From: Lachnospiraceae bacterium
Lineage (GTDB): Bacteria > Bacillota > Clostridia > Lachnospirales > Lachnospiraceae
Reading direction: 5' to 3'
NCBI GenBank assembly: GCA_015057085.1
Contig: SVFB01000027.1
Span: forward strand, 1-64,000
Length of the DNA: 64,000 bases
The translations under genes were made by a program, and so were the position numbers. Position 1 is the stretch's first letter. Every line of letters starts with the position of its first letter. The notes under the pieces were generated by a model. The model ran no database searches. It was not told the origin of the DNA and saw only the letters and a program-made list of their open reading frames with translations. Shown in pieces: positions 33,040-41,530 of the stretch.

Positions 33040-33072
33040 GTAATTATAAGAAATTATAAGAAAGTATAAGCT

Positions 33073-34290
33073 ATGATAGAGTTATTTCAGAAAATCAAAA
33101 ACAATAAAAAACTCTATGCAACCCGCATATATCTAACCGCATTAGGCATCTATATGTTTACATTGGTCATCGCAGAATCTGCCTATGTCACCAGACATGA
33201 AGCCGGAAAGCTGGGACTCATCCTTAAAGCAATCCAGCTTTTGGCGACGGCTCTCTGCTGCGTGAGATTATTGATTGCGCCGCCATGCTTTCGTCGTGAA
33301 AGTGAATCTATGGGTAGCAAGATCGATATAAAACGTATGATTATCCTGGGGCTGGGATTTTTGGCATTTCTCTTTTGCGCTTACAACAGCGGTTATATGC
33401 AAAGCCTGTTGGTGCCATTTTTCTTGCTTGGCGCAGTGGATTTAGATTCCAAGCCAATTGTGAAGACCGCAATTGCAGTGGAAGGCGGGATTCTGGCGCT
33501 GCTTTTGATCCTATCGCAGCTTGGACTGACAGAAGATTATGTCTTCGAAAATGCCGGAAGAATACGCCATGCACTGGGAACCAATTGGTGCACTGTCCCA
33601 ATCATCAGCTTCTACTTCATTATGCTGGGCTATATTTATATCAGGGCAGAACGCTTCAAATGGTACGAAGCAGTCGTGCTTGAGCTGATGAATCTATATC
33701 TGTTTTATATGACACGAACCAGAATGACCTTCGTGGTTGCCACCGCATTTTTGGCATTCTTTGCCATCCAAAGTTTGTGGAAAGAACCATGGAAGATTTT
33801 TAGTAAGCTAAAATGGTTTTGGGTATCTTGCCCGTTTATCCTAGCAGGGATCTCCCTAGTTGCCATTGTAGCCTATCGCCCGGAAAGCGAAATCTGGGTT
33901 AAGATTAATAAATTGTTTTCAAACCGCTTTGTGCTCTCGCAGAGTGCTCTAAGCGATTACAAGATTACCTTATTTGGACAGGATATCACCTGGAACGGAC
34001 ATTATATATTAAGTCCCACCTCATCTGCAGAACATCCATACAATTATGTGGATTGCTCCTATTTGCAATATCTGCTGTCCTACGGTGTGGTATTTCTCAT
34101 CATCATCCTCGCGCTCTACAGCTGGGGTATCTACAAATGCATCAAGGCAAACAATTACTGGGGTGTATTTGTATTACTTCTGGTATTGGTGCATTCCATG
34201 ACAGAGCCGCATTTGATGAATATCAAGGTGAATCCGCTCCTGCTTGCCGCCATGGCAATTCCTTGTGCAAATGCAAGGAACGGTGTATAA
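33073..34290 (+). CDS. Polytopic membrane protein, O-antigen polymerase/ligase-like (Wzy)
   Basis: Around 10 hydrophobic segments; position inside the surface-polysaccharide locus. Confidence 0.65.
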   Translation: MIELFQKIKNNKKLYATRIYLTALGIYMFTLVIAESAYVTRHEAGKLGLILKAIQLLATALCCVRLLIAPPCFRRESESMGSKIDIKRMIILGLGFLAFLFCAYNSGYMQSLLVPFFLLGAVDLDSKPIVKTAIAVEGGILALLLILSQLGLTEDYVFENAGRIRHALGTNWCTVPIISFYFIMLGYIYIRAERFKWYEAVVLELMNLYLFYMTRTRMTFVVATAFLAFFAIQSLWKEPWKIFSKLKWFWVSCPFILAGISLVAIVAYRPESEIWVKINKLFSNRFVLSQSALSDYKITLFGQDITWNGHYILSPTSSAEHPYNYVDCSYLQYLLSYGVVFLIIILALYSWGIYKCIKANNYWGVFVLLLVLVHSMTEPHLMNIKVNPLLLAAMAIPCANARNGV

Positions 34291-34335
34291 TAGCTTAATT
34301 GCGTGTGTATCCATGAACCATATTGGGAGGAAGAT

Positions 34336-35763
34336 ATGTACCGAAAAATCAATTCCGGTTGGTTAAAACACTGGGATTTTCAATTATTTGATATCATTTG
34401 CATGGAAGTCGCACTCATCCTTGCATACCTATATAGAAGACCGAAAAACATGATGTCCATGTATGTGCGCATCGGCATCGCCCTTGTGCTCATCGCCATC
34501 GCGGTGGACTTTTTCTCAAAAAATTACGAGAATATCATCCAGCGCACCAAGTGGATTGAATTGTGGAATGTCATCAAACACGTATCCGTGATTGAGCTGA
34601 TTCTATTGATTTACATCTACTTAACCAGAGCAACAGACACCTATTCGAGAACCGTCTTTGTATTGTCCTGGGGACTTGGCATCTTCTTCTGCTACGGAGA
34701 GCGCGTCGTTTGGAAAAAAGTGGTTCGCCACATCATGACAAACGAAAAGAACCAGGCAAATATGCTTTTAATCGCAGACGCAGAACGAATTCCGGAATGC
34801 GTCAGATCGCTTCGAATCAAGCCATACAGAGGCTTTAAGATTTGCGCCATCGCCCTCTTGCACGAAGACCGCGACAACGAAACCTTAGAAGCAAACATTC
34901 CAATCATCTACGGCAGAGAATTGATGATGGAATACATCCGTCAAAATGTGGTAGACGAAGTCTACATCGACGGCTACAAAGATAAGAAAGAACTGTCCGA
35001 ACTCTCAGATGTCTTCCTAAACGCAGGCGTCACCGTGCACATCGGAATCAACATTCCAAAGCGCCTTCCAAACCAGATGGTAGAGAAGGTCGGAGGCGAG
35101 ACAGCAGTCACCACTTCTCTGCAGATGGCACAGGCCTGGAAGTTGACAGTCAAAAGGTTGGTTGATATAATTGGTGGCTTGGTAGGAGTTCTCTTGACAG
35201 GTCTTTTGTGTATCTTTGTGATACCGGCAATTAAGATTGCAGATCCGGGACCGGCGTTCTTCAAACAGAAGCGCATCGGAAAGAACGGGCGCATCTTTAA
35301 CATATACAAATTCCGCAGCATGTATATGGACGCGGAAGAACGAAAAGCAGAACTGATGGAACAAAACGAGATGAAGGGTCTGATGTTTAAAATGCAAAAC
35401 GACCCACGCATCATCGGCAGCGAAAAAGGACCGGGCAAAGGCCTGGGCAACTTCATTCGCAAGACCAGCATCGACGAGTTCCCACAGTTTTTAAACATCC
35501 TAAAAGGCGACATGAGCCTGGTAGGCACACGCCCACCAACACTTCAGGAATACGAGCAATACGACCTGCATCACAAGGTCAGACTCTCCATGAAACCGGG
35601 CCTCACCGGCATGTGGCAAGTCAGCGGACGCAGCAACATCACAGACTTCGAAGAAGTCATCAGACTCGACGGGGAATATCTGCAGAAATGGTCGCTGTGG
35701 CTGGATGTGAAGATATTGTTTAAGACCGTAGGTGTTGTATTGGGGAAAAGAGGATCAAAGTAA
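34336..35763 (+). CDS. Second polyprenyl-phosphate sugar transferase
   Basis: KRLVDIIGGLVGVLLTGLLCIFVIPAIKIADPGPAFFKQKRIGKNGRIFNIYKFRSMYMDAEERK; DEFPQFLNILKGDMSLVGTRPPT. Confidence 0.94.
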   Translation: MYRKINSGWLKHWDFQLFDIICMEVALILAYLYRRPKNMMSMYVRIGIALVLIAIAVDFFSKNYENIIQRTKWIELWNVIKHVSVIELILLIYIYLTRATDTYSRTVFVLSWGLGIFFCYGERVVWKKVVRHIMTNEKNQANMLLIADAERIPECVRSLRIKPYRGFKICAIALLHEDRDNETLEANIPIIYGRELMMEYIRQNVVDEVYIDGYKDKKELSELSDVFLNAGVTVHIGINIPKRLPNQMVEKVGGETAVTTSLQMAQAWKLTVKRLVDIIGGLVGVLLTGLLCIFVIPAIKIADPGPAFFKQKRIGKNGRIFNIYKFRSMYMDAEERKAELMEQNEMKGLMFKMQNDPRIIGSEKGPGKGLGNFIRKTSIDEFPQFLNILKGDMSLVGTRPPTLQEYEQYDLHHKVRLSMKPGLTGMWQVSGRSNITDFEEVIRLDGEYLQKWSLWLDVKILFKTVGVVLGKRGSK

Positions 35764-35764
35764 C

Positions 35765-36172
35765 ATGAAACGTGTAATCACTTATGGCACATTTGATTTG
35801 TTACATTATGGCCATATCAATTTGTTGAAGCGCGCAAAACAATACGGAGATTATCTGATTGTAGCCCTTTCAACAGATGAATTTAACTGGAATGAAAAAC
35901 AAAAGAAGTGCTACTTCTCGTATGAACAGCGCAAAGCACTGTTGGAATCTGTGCGATATGTGGATTTGGTGATTCCGGAAACCTGCTGGGATCAAAAGAA
36001 GACAGATATGCACGAATATCATATAGATACTTTTGTGATGGGAAATGACTGGGAAGGCAAATTTGACTTCCTCAAAGATGAAGGAGTTGATGTGGTATAT
36101 CTTCCACGTACTCCGGAAATCAGCTCCACACAGATTAAAAACGATTTGCATCAGGCAAACAAGGAACAGTAA
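35765..36172 (+). CDS. tagD: Glycerol-3-phosphate cytidylyltransferase (TagD-like)
   Basis: MKRVITYGTFDLLHYGHINLLKRAKQYGDYLIVALSTDEFNWNEKQKKCYFSYEQRK; RTPEISSTQIK. Confidence 0.9.
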   Translation: MKRVITYGTFDLLHYGHINLLKRAKQYGDYLIVALSTDEFNWNEKQKKCYFSYEQRKALLESVRYVDLVIPETCWDQKKTDMHEYHIDTFVMGNDWEGKFDFLKDEGVDVVYLPRTPEISSTQIKNDLHQANKEQ

Positions 36173-36176
36173 AGAA

Positions 36177-36998
36177 ATGAAACACGACAATTTGTCAAAA
36201 GTACAATTGATGATCCTTGAAGTATTCAAGCCGGTCTATCAATATTTGCAGGACAACCAAATAGAATATTATATGCTGGGCGGCACACTGTTAGGCGCTA
36301 TTCGTCACGAAGGATTTATCCCTTGGGACGACGACATGGATATCGGAATTCCAAGACCGCAGTACGAGAAATTCCTGCAGGAAATCCAGGCTGTGCTTCC
36401 GGAGCATTTAAAATTAGAAACATATTATGATGAAACACCACATCATTATTATTTTTCACGCATCGTAGACACCCGATATGCATTGGAGCGATTGGGCAGT
36501 ATCGAAGCACGAGAAGAAAACGTATGGATTGATATCTTCCCGCTGGACGGAATGCCAAATCATGCCATCCCGCGCAAGATACATATGTTTCGACTTCTTG
36601 CCACAAGAGCAATGTATCACATCTCTTGCTTCGAAAAAGTAAATTTGAAGAGACCAAACCGTCCGTTATCCGAGCGTATTGTCATTAAGTTTGTGCAGAT
36701 CACAGGCTTTGGAAGACACGGAGATACCAGAAAGAAATTAGATAAACTGGATCGTTTGTTGAAAAAATATCCTGTGGAAAAGAGCAATTACTTTGTAAAT
36801 TTCATGGGACAATACAAATTTAAAGAAATGTTTCCAAAGACCATCTACGGAGATGGGGCACTGTATCCATTTGAGGATTATCAGTTAATGGGACCAAAGG
36901 ATTATGATGCAGTATTGACGCAATTGTACGGAGATTATATGACTCCGCCAAGCGACACAGACAAGAATGCACATGCAGCAGTCTTAAAAGACGAATAA
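36177..36998 (+). CDS. LicD family phosphotransferase
   Basis: YYMLGGTLLGAIRHEGFIPWDDDMDIGIPRPQYEKF. Confidence 0.92.
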   Translation: MKHDNLSKVQLMILEVFKPVYQYLQDNQIEYYMLGGTLLGAIRHEGFIPWDDDMDIGIPRPQYEKFLQEIQAVLPEHLKLETYYDETPHHYYFSRIVDTRYALERLGSIEAREENVWIDIFPLDGMPNHAIPRKIHMFRLLATRAMYHISCFEKVNLKRPNRPLSERIVIKFVQITGFGRHGDTRKKLDKLDRLLKKYPVEKSNYFVNFMGQYKFKEMFPKTIYGDGALYPFEDYQLMGPKDYDAVLTQLYGDYMTPPSDTDKNAHAAVLKDE

Positions 36999-37026
36999 TG
37001 CATCAAAAATTGGAGGATAGAAAACA

Positions 37027-37809
37027 GTGAAGCGTTTTTTCACAGATTTTAGAAATTATTTTCGTTACGCCATGTACTCGGCAAAAGCATCCCTGCAGGC
37101 CGAAGTGGCAGGCTCGTACTTAAACTGGCTATGGTGGGTATTTAACCCGTTATGTATGATGGTAATCTATTCCATCATTTTCGGATATATTTTTAACGCA
37201 AAAGAACCGTATTTTAGCATATTTATCTTTATCGGTTTGACTCTGTGGGATTATTTTAACCGCACAATCACATCCAGCATCAAACTGGTGAAATCAAATA
37301 AAGCAATTGTCACAAAGGTATTCTTGCCGAAATTTATCTTAATCGTGCAAAAGATTATAGTAAACTTTGTGAAAATGCTCTTTTCTATCGCAATCATCAT
37401 CATCATGATGATCGTGTATCGAGTACCAATCACATGGAATATTCTCTGGGTATTCCCATTACTTGCGGTATATACTGTATTTATTTTTGCAGTATCTACC
37501 ATTATGTTGCACTATGGTGTCTTTATCGAAGACTTAAACAATATCGTGCGTATTTTATTGCGTTTCGTATACTATTTGACAGGTATCTTCTTTTCTGTAG
37601 AAAAGAGATTGCCGCCTTCAATCAGTTATTATGTAGTACGCTTGAACCCATTGTCTTATTTCATCACATCCGCAAGACGCGTGGTGATTTATCAGCAGTC
37701 ATTATATTGGAAATGGCTATTGGCATGGCTGGTTGCGAGCATTTTGCTGGCAATGTTTGGTGTTTATAAGATTTACAAGTACGAAAACAGTTACGCAAAG
37801 GTGATTTAA
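37027..37809 (+). CDS. ABC transporter permease for polysaccharide/teichoic acid export (TagG/Wzm-like)
   Basis: Six-TM ABC-2 type; GSYLNWLWWVFNPLCMMVIYSIIFGYIF; ATPase gene follows. Confidence 0.9.
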   Translation: MKRFFTDFRNYFRYAMYSAKASLQAEVAGSYLNWLWWVFNPLCMMVIYSIIFGYIFNAKEPYFSIFIFIGLTLWDYFNRTITSSIKLVKSNKAIVTKVFLPKFILIVQKIIVNFVKMLFSIAIIIIMMIVYRVPITWNILWVFPLLAVYTVFIFAVSTIMLHYGVFIEDLNNIVRILLRFVYYLTGIFFSVEKRLPPSISYYVVRLNPLSYFITSARRVVIYQQSLYWKWLLAWLVASILLAMFGVYKIYKYENSYAKVI

Positions 37810-37810
37810 G

Positions 37811-38548
37811 ATGAAAGAAATAGCAATTTCCGTCGAAAACATGGTCTTGCGCTATCGTAAGATTAAGAAGTTTTCTATCAAAAAACAGCTTTTAAGTCGC
37901 AAAAAGAAAAAGAATCCAAAGGATAAATATTTTGAAGCAATCAAAGGAATTTCCTTTGAAGTTCCGAAAGGAGAAATCCTTGGCGTCATCGGAAAGAACG
38001 GAAGCGGTAAATCCACTTTGCTCCGCGCCTTGGCAGGAATCTTCTCGCCGGACGAAGGAAGCATCGACATGCACGGACACAGCATTTCGCTTCTGTCCAT
38101 TGGTGTAGGCTTCCAAAAGGAAATGTCCGGACGCAAGAACATTTATTTATCCGGTTTATTGCTGGGCTTCTCAGAAGAACAGATCAAAGCAAAGGAACAG
38201 GAAATCATCGATTTCTCAGAGCTGGGCGATTTCATCGATCAGCCGGTAGAAACATACTCCAGCGGTATGTATTCGAAACTAGCCTTTGCCATCACCGCAA
38301 TCTTAGAAACCGACATCATCCTGGTAGACGAAGTCTTATCCGTAGGTGATGAGCGATTCAAAAAGAAGAGTTACAAGAAGATGAAAGAACTGATTTCCGA
38401 CGATGACCGAACAGTGGTTATTGTATCGCACTCACTGAGTTCATTACTTGATTTATGTACATCCGTACTCTGGATGCATGATGGAGTGATTAAGAAAATC
38501 GGGAAGCCGGAAGAAGTTATTGAAGAATACAGAGAATTTATGAAATAG
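37811..38548 (+). CDS. ABC transporter ATP-binding protein (TagH/Wzt-like)
   Basis: ILGVIGKNGSGKSTLLRALAGIFSPDEGSI; YSSGMYSKLAFAI; DIILVDEVLSVGD. Confidence 0.93.
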   Translation: MKEIAISVENMVLRYRKIKKFSIKKQLLSRKKKKNPKDKYFEAIKGISFEVPKGEILGVIGKNGSGKSTLLRALAGIFSPDEGSIDMHGHSISLLSIGVGFQKEMSGRKNIYLSGLLLGFSEEQIKAKEQEIIDFSELGDFIDQPVETYSSGMYSKLAFAITAILETDIILVDEVLSVGDERFKKKSYKKMKELISDDDRTVVIVSHSLSSLLDLCTSVLWMHDGVIKKIGKPEEVIEEYREFMK

Positions 38549-38558
38549 AGGATTACTC

Positions 38559-39446
38559 ATGACGAACAATAATCAAATCGATACCAGACATTATCATCAA
38601 ATCTTGATGGATATGTTGATCACATTTGATAAAATGTGCAAGGAACAAGGAATGACCTATTCCTTGGCAGGAGGAACTTTATTAGGCGCAGTACGTCATC
38701 AGGGATTTATCCCATGGGATGATGATGTGGATGTGTTTCTTTTGAGACCGGACTACGAAAGATTTGTAGAGATTTATTCCAAAATGGAACTGCCAAAACC
38801 ATACTATAAAATCGTAACACTAAAAAATGGGGTGAAAGAGATTTCTTTTGCACGTATGCTTGATCAACGTGTGAGAGTAGACCATGAGAGAAGCAATAGT
38901 GTAACGACAGCATGGATAGATATTGTACCGCTTGATGCAGTCCCGGAAGATCCGAAATGGCAAGAAAAACTAGTTCGAAAACTTTCTTTCTATCGCAAGG
39001 TTCGTATTGTTGCTAATGCCAAAATGGGGAGTGGTCGTACAACATGGCAGATAATTGTTCGTTCTACAATGGGACCTCTTATTCGAAAGTTGCATTTGCA
39101 AAATGCTGTATGCAAACGAATTGATCGTTTAGCAAAGAAGTACCCATTTGAAAAAGCTGAATATTTTGCAGAGATTGTTGCGAAGGCAAACTTTAATGGC
39201 ATGGGACGTATTGATTTATTTAAGAGCCCTGAAATCATTGAATTTGAAGGATATCCATTTATGTGTATGCCGGATTATGATGCTTATTTACGTGGCCAGT
39301 ATGGGAATGACTATATGAAGTTGCTCCCAAAGAACAAGCGCATAGCGCATGGAGTGGCAACATTTATCAACGAGGAATATTTCGAGCAGAATGGGCTAGA
39401 ATTGCCGGATGAAAATCAGCAGGATGTTTTAGTAGAGGACATGTAA
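38559..39446 (+). CDS. LicD family phosphotransferase (first of the duplicated pair)
   Basis: YSLAGGTLLGAVRHQGFIPWDDDVDVFLLRPDYERF; clear paralogue of 43300-44181. Confidence 0.92.
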   Translation: MTNNNQIDTRHYHQILMDMLITFDKMCKEQGMTYSLAGGTLLGAVRHQGFIPWDDDVDVFLLRPDYERFVEIYSKMELPKPYYKIVTLKNGVKEISFARMLDQRVRVDHERSNSVTTAWIDIVPLDAVPEDPKWQEKLVRKLSFYRKVRIVANAKMGSGRTTWQIIVRSTMGPLIRKLHLQNAVCKRIDRLAKKYPFEKAEYFAEIVAKANFNGMGRIDLFKSPEIIEFEGYPFMCMPDYDAYLRGQYGNDYMKLLPKNKRIAHGVATFINEEYFEQNGLELPDENQQDVLVEDM

Positions 39447-39447
39447 G

Positions 39448-40116
39448 ATGTACGAAGAACAAATTCAGGCGGTTATAAGAGCACATAAGATGCTTCACGA
39501 AACTGGAAAAGATGTATTAGATAATAGCTTAATCGTATTAAGAGCAGATTCTGGTAATTATATTGTACGTGTAAGAAACAGATTTCAAAATGATTTAGAT
39601 GCGATGCAAATCTTTGTGGTTAATCGTGACGGAATCACTGCAGATGGCAAAAAGATAGATTTAGATCTGCGATTTTTTGTAGATGTAAAAATGTTAGAGC
39701 GCTATGATTGGATGAATTGTGTAGTAAACTCAACTATGAAATATTCTACGATATGGAATCAGAGTGAGGTTGCGCTTCCTCCACTTTCAACAATCCATGC
39801 GAAATATTTCTTTGGAGAGGTACCTGTGAGTGCGCCGATTAACTATACGAGAGGCGATTCTTTTGTGGATGTTGTTTCACAAGAGGTACTTGAGGTCTTA
39901 CGCTATGGAAATCCAAAGAAATGTCGCGGAATGTTTGTACCAAAGGTTGATACAATTATCTGGGGAGAGAGTCTCGATGAGGCTGTAGAGCTTGCTTTGG
40001 CATTGGAATCATTGGCAGAACATGCATGGGAAGTCGCAAAAGAAAGCAATGGATGTATGAGATATCTTCCGTATGCTTTAGTTGATGAAGTTTATCGCGA
40101 GTATCATAAAGAATAA
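39448..40116 (+). CDS. Class II aldolase/adducin-fold protein, probably lacking catalytic metal ligands
   Basis: Class II aldolase layout, but the HxHS position reads NSTMKYST and the NHG position reads PKVDT. Confidence 0.75.
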   Translation: MYEEQIQAVIRAHKMLHETGKDVLDNSLIVLRADSGNYIVRVRNRFQNDLDAMQIFVVNRDGITADGKKIDLDLRFFVDVKMLERYDWMNCVVNSTMKYSTIWNQSEVALPPLSTIHAKYFFGEVPVSAPINYTRGDSFVDVVSQEVLEVLRYGNPKKCRGMFVPKVDTIIWGESLDEAVELALALESLAEHAWEVAKESNGCMRYLPYALVDEVYREYHKE

Positions 40117-40121
40117 TTGAG

Positions 40122-40155
40122 ACAAGGAGCGAACTTCATTCGCTCCTTGTTTTTG
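40122..40155 (+). terminator. Rho-independent terminator inside the locus
   Basis: ACAAGGAGCGAA-CTTCA-TTCGCTCCTTGT-TTTT. Confidence 0.93.
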
Positions 40156-40223
40156 ATATTTACTAAGAAATCAAAACATGGTATATTAGTACTAGTCTAC
40201 TGCGCTGGAGGCAGGAATTATAA

Positions 40224-41525
40224 ATGAAAAAAGTGATTACGTATGGAACATTTGATATGTTTCATCAAGGACATTACAACATTATCAAACGTGCAAAAGA
40301 ATATGGAGATTATTTAATCGTTGGTGTAACCGGTGACAGTTATGATGTGGGACGCGGAAAGCTGTCTGTGCATGACAGCATTGCAACGCGAATTAACAAT
40401 GTGAAAAATACCGGTTTGGCGGATGCCATTATCGTAGAAGAATATTTAGGACAAAAAATCAGCGACATCATTAAGTATGACGTTGATGTATTTGTAATTG
40501 GAGATGACTGGAAAGGTAAATTTGACCACTTAAAGCAATATTGTGATGTGGTTTATTTGGAACGAACGAAAAATATTTCCAGCACACAGCTTCGAGAAGA
40601 AAACTTTAAACAGTATAATATCGGTCTGATTGTAGACGAACCAAAAGATAACCAGTTGATTGTAGAATCTCAGAAACTGAGCGGATTCAAGGTAACTTCC
40701 GTATTCTCAGAAAGTAGGGAAGTTTTGGATGCATTTCAAGAAAAATACGACATCGAAAATGCATATCGAAATCTCGATGCATTTTGGAGAGATACAGATA
40801 TTGTCTTTGTGAAGTGCCATTTGGATAAACGCGCTGATTTTATAGAACAGTGTCTAGCGCATGGAAAGCATGTCATTGCGGATCCACCATTTAGCTTGGA
40901 TGCAAAGATTCATAAACATCTATACAAGGTAGCAAAAGATAATCAGGTAGCATTGATTGATAATGTTAAGATGGTTTATGTTCGAATCTTTATTCAGTTG
41001 CTTTGGATGACACATGCAGGAATGATTGGCGATATTATCCGATTTAACTGCTCTATCTCGAAAAGAGACCGCAGCATTGTTAATCTTTTTGATGATTTAG
41101 CTGCGCTCGCACTTTGCCCAGTTATTAAGATTATGGGAAAAGAATATGATGCGATTGAGCCTAACCTTGTAACTTCGGAAGATGGAATTGAGTATGCGTC
41201 AATTACATTAAAGTATCCGACAGGTGAAGCAAGCATCAATATCGGTAATAAGATTCGTGTTAAGGAACAGTTGGAAATTATTGGTACAGAGGGCACAATC
41301 CGGTTAAAAGATAACTGGTGGAAGAGCAATTACTTTGAACTTGAAACTACAGATGGTTCAGAAGTAAAGACCTACTCAATGAATTTTGAGGGAAACGGAT
41401 TCTGCTTCCTGTTAAGTGCGATGCGTACGATGCTCGAGAACAATCGTACGGAATCAATGGGACTGTTTCCGGATGAATCCAATACCATTGTAAAAATCTT
41501 AGAATATATTCATCATAACAAATAA
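40224..41525 (+). CDS. Fusion: TagD-like cytidylyltransferase + degenerate Gfo/Idh/MocA-like domain
   Basis: N-term MKKVITYGTFDMFHQGHYNIIKRAKEYGDYLIVGVTGDSYD...RTKNISSTQL; C-term NIGLIVDEPKDNQLIVES...CLAHGKHVIADPPFSLD...LEIIGTEGTIRLKD. Confidence 0.85.
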   Translation: MKKVITYGTFDMFHQGHYNIIKRAKEYGDYLIVGVTGDSYDVGRGKLSVHDSIATRINNVKNTGLADAIIVEEYLGQKISDIIKYDVDVFVIGDDWKGKFDHLKQYCDVVYLERTKNISSTQLREENFKQYNIGLIVDEPKDNQLIVESQKLSGFKVTSVFSESREVLDAFQEKYDIENAYRNLDAFWRDTDIVFVKCHLDKRADFIEQCLAHGKHVIADPPFSLDAKIHKHLYKVAKDNQVALIDNVKMVYVRIFIQLLWMTHAGMIGDIIRFNCSISKRDRSIVNLFDDLAALALCPVIKIMGKEYDAIEPNLVTSEDGIEYASITLKYPTGEASINIGNKIRVKEQLEIIGTEGTIRLKDNWWKSNYFELETTDGSEVKTYSMNFEGNGFCFLLSAMRTMLENNRTESMGLFPDESNTIVKILEYIHHNK

Positions 41526-41530
41526 GGGGT

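Noticed and set aside
10246-33070. Intergenic periodic repeats considered as a CRISPR array
   Set aside because: Units are 7-14 bp with no unique spacers of CRISPR length and no cas genes.
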